From: Anaerolineaceae bacterium 46_22 | GTDB taxonomy: Bacteria; Chloroflexota; Anaerolineae; Anaerolineales; Anaerolineaceae | NCBI GenBank assembly: GCA_001508595.1 | Contig: LGHA01000009.1 | Coordinates: 1-17,269 of the forward strand | Length of the DNA: 17,269 nucleotides | Direction: 5' to 3' | In this document: positions 15,401 through 17,269 of the stretch, piece by piece | Numbering within the stretch: position 1 is the first letter of the stretch | How the letters are laid out: every line of letters starts with the position of its first letter | Position numbers and translations under genes: made by a program | The notes under the pieces: generated by a model | What the model saw: only the letters and a program-made list of their open reading frames with translations | Databases searched by the model: none | What the model was told of the DNA's origin: nothing

Positions 15401-15489
15401 ACACAAATTTCTAGATTTTTGTTTATTTTTAGCGATTGCAGGGCAATCGCAAAGTCATGAATTTAATATTTCCTGTAAGAAATTTGTGT
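15401..15489. repeat. nested inverted repeats (12-bp outer arms, 8-bp inner arms)
   Basis: Outer arms ACACAAATTTCT (15401-15412) and AGAAATTTGTGT (15478-15489) are exact complements. Inside, GCGATTGC (15432-15439) and GCAATCGC (15443-15450) are exact complements around AGG. No target-site duplication is apparent at the edges. Confidence 0.6.
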
Positions 15490-15494
15490 CGATA

Positions 15495-15532
15495 GCGCAA
15501 AGCATCCGTTTTGTCTTTGCGCCACCTTTTTT
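15495..15532 (+). terminator. hairpin followed by T-run (plus-strand terminator-like)
   Basis: GCGCAAAG (15495-15502) pairs with CTTTGCGC (15515-15522) around a 12-base loop. TTTTTT follows at 15527-15532 after a 4-base gap. On the minus strand there is no T-run, so it would not end the methyltransferase transcript. Confidence 0.4.
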
Positions 15533-15652
15533 AGTCTTTTGTATTTTTGTTTTTGCATACGAATGATTTTATCACCTCACCCCTTGCACTAAATCCTTGA
15601 ATCCAAGAACTAAAATTTGTCTGTTTATTTTGCTTTAAGTCTCTAAATCCAA

Positions 15653-16564
15653 TTAAGATTTCTCGAATAACGATGGCTGTAATTCTTCAGCCTTAATTCT
15701 TTCCTCAGCAATTAAACAATACTCTTCAGATATATCAAAACCGACATAATGTCTATTATTTATTTTTGCTGCAAGGCAAGTGGTTCCTGATCCAACAAAA
15801 GGATCTAATACAACATCATCCACATAAGAATATAGTTTAATAACTCGCTCAGCTAGTGGAATTGAAAATGGGGCGGGGTGTCCGATTCGTTTTGCAGATT
15901 CAGGTGGTAAATTCCAAATAGATAAGGTCGCTTCCATAAATTCTTCTTTAGAAATATCTGAGATTCCTTTATCTGGTCTAGAAAAGGATTGCTTAGCAAA
16001 AACCAATAAGTACTCGTGAATATCTCGTAACCGAGGTGCTTTTGCACTTTTCCAACTTCCCCAAGCACAACTTCCACTTGCTCCTTTAGCTTTTTGCCAA
16101 ATAATTTCGCCCATTGAAAGAAATCCGATTTCAGCATGAATATCATGAAATAATGATGTTAAAGGAATATAAGGTTTCCTTCCCAAATTTGCAATATTTA
16201 TGATGTATCTACCACCTGGTCGTAAAACCCTGAACACCTCTCTGCCAACATCCTTTATTAATTCTAAGTATTCAATCAAATCCAAGTCTAAATCATAATC
16301 TTTCCCAACATTATAAGGTGGTGATGTGAATGCAAGACCAATACAATTATCAGGTATGGGCATATTTTCAGAGGATTGACAATATATTTTATCAGCCCAA
16401 TCGCCAATCTTTGGTATTTTTATATCTAATAGATCTTTTTTATTGGCTACATTTAGGTGTTTTGAATACAAATTGCGACCATAAAATTCTGAGGAGTCAT
16501 GTCCCTCTCTTTTTGTAGTACCAAATGAACTTGTTACTGTATTTTTGTTTTTAGATTTTTTCAT
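15653..16564 (-). CDS. site-specific DNA methyltransferase, beta class, probably N4-cytosine
   Basis: A 303-residue DNA methyltransferase. Motif order is catalytic TSPPYN (80-85), then motif [15 protein letters not shown] (229-242), then the AdoMet loop [11 protein letters not shown] (252-262), the beta-class order. SPPY rather than DPPY favours N4-cytosine as the target. Other conserved-looking segments are the N-terminal [13 protein letters not shown] (16-28) and [11 protein letters not shown] (125-135). The N-terminal segment recalls methylases of CTAG-type systems such as MthZI/MjaI, from memory and unverified. Base use is clearly AT-richer than the ABC operon, which suggests transfer. 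The gene whose end overlaps this start by 14 bases is only a stub (16551-16624), so this is probably an orphan methylase left from a broken restriction-modification pair. It looks intact. Confidence 0.92.
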   Translation of the reverse strand: MKKSKNKNTVTSSFGTTKREGHDSSEFYGRNLYSKHLNVANKKDLLDIKIPKIGDWADKIYCQSSENMPIPDNCIGLAFTSPPYNVGKDYDLDLDLIEYLELIKDVGREVFRVLRPGGRYIINIANLGRKPYIPLTSLFHDIHAEIGFLSMGEIIWQKAKGASGSCAWGSWKSAKAPRLRDIHEYLLVFAKQSFSRPDKGISDISKEEFMEATLSIWNLPPESAKRIGHPAPFSIPLAERVIKLYSYVDDVVLDPFVGSGTTCLAAKINNRHYVGFDISEEYCLIAEERIKAEELQPSLFEKS

Positions 16565-16624
16565 TTTTACTCCAAAGGAGTTCTAAAAATTTTTCAGCTA
16601 TTTTAATTTCTTCACGCTCTTGAT
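16551..16624 (-). pseudogene. C-terminal stub of a gene upstream of the methyltransferase (possibly restriction enzyme)
   Basis: In the frame ending at TAA 16551-16553 the last 23 residues read [16 protein letters not shown] followed by WSKNEKI. Frame and AT-rich codon use fit a real coding end, and the stop overlaps the methyltransferase start by 14 bases, a common arrangement in restriction-modification operons. The frame is cut at 16624/16625, where the IS21-type terminus TGCATATTCCGG begins. The stub is too short to assign a family; a restriction endonuclease is inferred from position only. Confidence 0.5.
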
Positions 16625-16672
16625 TGCATATTCCGGTCATGTCGCACACCGAATCCGGAGTATGCCGCACAG
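16625..16672 (+). mobile_element. IS21-type terminal repeats (element edge)
   Basis: TGCATATTCCGG starts at 16625, and ATTCCGG (16630) and AATCCGG (16652) recur at 22-bp spacing, each followed by a TGTCGCACA/TGCCGCACA-like block. Repeated TTCCGG blocks at element ends are typical of one IS21 branch (IS1162/IS408-like, from memory). The segment ATTCCGGTCATGTCGCACAC also recurs inverted, nearly exactly, at 16714-16734. Confidence 0.6.
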
Positions 16673-16709
16673 TAAAAAGAGGAAAAACACTGGCTTAAAT
16701 AATTGTACA

Positions 16710-17126
16710 TCAAGTGTGCGACATGGAACGGAATCCTCGAACTTTTCTTTGGGAATCTCCCAGCAAATTGAGCTGATAAGCACTGTGTACGATCCGATCA
16801 AGGACGGCATCAGCAAGGGTGGGATTCGGAAATCGGGCGTGCCAGGCTGAGATGGGGAATTGGGAAACCAACATAGCAGCCCTCCGATTGTAGCGATCAT
16901 CCAAAATATCCAGCAGGTATTGGGCCTCAATAAGGGAAAGTGAATCACGCAACCAGTCATCGAGAATGAGTAAATCTGTCTTGCGCAGGGACCGGATCAA
17001 TTGATGATACATGCCGTCCAGTTGGGTGATTTCCATCCCCTGCTCGAAGAGTGCTTTGCAAAAAGAACCTGGGGAGACGGAAGTAGCGAGTGACCAGGTC
17101 CTGTTCACAGGCTGCCCGGCCTAAAG
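16710..17126 (-). pseudogene. istB: IS21-family istB helper ATPase, truncated and frameshifted
   Basis: C-terminal part of the IstB ATPase that assists IS21 transposition. One frame (from about 17124) reads LGRAACEQDLVTRYFRLPRF. The next frame continues KALFEQGMEITQLDG, then DLLILDDW (Walker B), LLDILDDRYNRRAAMLVSQ and PTLADAVLDRIVH, to the stop at 16710. The frame change lies at a run of five A (plus strand 17060-17064); removing one base restores a normal IstB reading. The Walker A half is missing: the frame begins right at a second IS21-type terminus at 17127. The tail FRSMSHT overlaps an inverted copy of the terminal repeat. It cannot encode a working protein. Confidence 0.82.
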
Positions 17127-17269
17127 TGCACATTCCGGTGAAACCGACCAGTGATTCCGGAAATAATCCACCTCTACTTCTTCCCCAGCTTTCTTGGGCT
17201 TCCGCATGGTGGTCTTTTCTGCTGATTTCCGCCACTTCCTGTATCCCTCGCAGAACGGACTGTAGCTGT
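17121..17269 (-). mobile_element. istA: second IS21 remnant: terminal repeats joined to an istA transposase fragment
   Basis: TGCACATTCCGG begins at 17127, with ATTCCGG at 17132 and 17154, again 22 bp apart and in the same direction as the repeats at 16625. Directly inward, the minus frame reads SYSPFCEGYRKWRKSAEK, then AGEEVEVDY at 17163-17188. This matches the region of IstA just before its catalytic core, and stops there. So an istA fragment is fused directly to terminal repeats, as expected from an internal deletion. It may be a second element inserted into the istB above. The rest lies outside the window, so the history is partly inferred. Confidence 0.65.

Larger units (their letters stand above)
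15300..15532 (+). ncRNA. candidate small RNA (promoter, nested hairpins, terminator)
   Basis: From the predicted start near 15300, a transcript would contain a long-range stem (ACACAAATTTCT at 15401-15412 with its exact complement at 15478-15489), an inner stem GCGATTGC/GCAATCGC (15432-15450) and end at the hairpin/T-run at 15495-15532. No known RNA family is recognised. It is a proposal from structure only. Confidence 0.25.
15169..15652. other. 484-bp AT-rich gene-free region with nested inverted repeats
   Basis: No coding frame is convincing. It contains a candidate plus-strand promoter, a decayed REP-like repeat, two nested inverted repeats and a terminator-like hairpin, all listed separately, which together could be a small RNA gene. 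Confidence 0.6.

Noticed and set aside
15432..15450. GCGATTGC/GCAATCGC hairpin as a terminator
   Set aside because: Neither side is followed by a T-run, so it is listed only as part of the nested inverted repeats.
16637..16960. 107-residue minus-strand frame overlapping istB
   Set aside because: It is out of frame with the clear IstB reading and has no motif of its own.
1..17269. CRISPR array, tRNA or rRNA genes
   Set aside because: No regular repeat-spacer pattern, no cloverleaf and no rRNA-like sequence was seen on either strand.

Overview
The window looks like a chromosomal stretch of a Gram-positive-type (lipoprotein-using) bacterium. The mix of PPK2, RarA, a sulfate-type ABC operon driven by a two-component system, and HhH/coiled-coil membrane proteins suggests Chloroflexota (Anaerolineae). 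That assignment is inferred from gene content and style only; no rRNA or other marker is present. Standard bacterial code is used: TGA ends several intact genes.

Layout. (1) 1-4369, all on the minus strand: the start of a PfkB-type sugar kinase, a class II-like PPK2 polyphosphate phosphotransferase, a histidine phosphatase abutting rarA, a gap with two REP-like hairpins, then a ferritin-like/VIT1 iron protein (MbfA-like). (2) 4370-4550: a divergent control region holding a Fur-like inverted repeat on the mbfA side and a good promoter plus an inverted repeat on the other side. (3) 4551-12076, all plus strand: a PAS-containing sensor kinase and OmpR/PhoB-type regulator, followed by a four-gene sulfate-type ABC importer. 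The junction between the two blocks (7304-7459) contains four TGTCACA-like direct repeats at 11-12 bp spacing, ending just before a TATAAT box. This is the layout of a PhoB-type activator promoter. The importer ATPase is unusual: it is a CysA-type subunit fused to two universal-stress-protein-like domains.

(4) 12334-13151, minus strand: a small unknown protein and an XRE regulator interrupted by an in-frame TGA. (5) 13180-15168, minus strand: three tightly packed membrane/coiled-coil genes (HhH-TM-coiled coil, TM-coiled coil-HemX-like helical, and a small one-TM protein). (6) 15169-15652: an AT-rich gene-free region with nested inverted repeats, a possible plus-strand small RNA and a decayed REP-like repeat. 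(7) 15653-17269: a beta-class, N4-cytosine-type DNA methyltransferase in AT-rich DNA. The gene that overlapped its start survives only as a C-terminal stub, cut off by remnants of one or two IS21-family elements (frameshifted istB, istA fragment, terminal repeats with 22-bp spacing).

The most interesting unit is 4551-12076: sensor, regulator, apparent operator and transporter lie in one block, and a nucleotide-binding USP tandem is built into the transporter ATPase. This suggests transport tied to a cytoplasmic energy or stress signal. The function of that coupling is inference.
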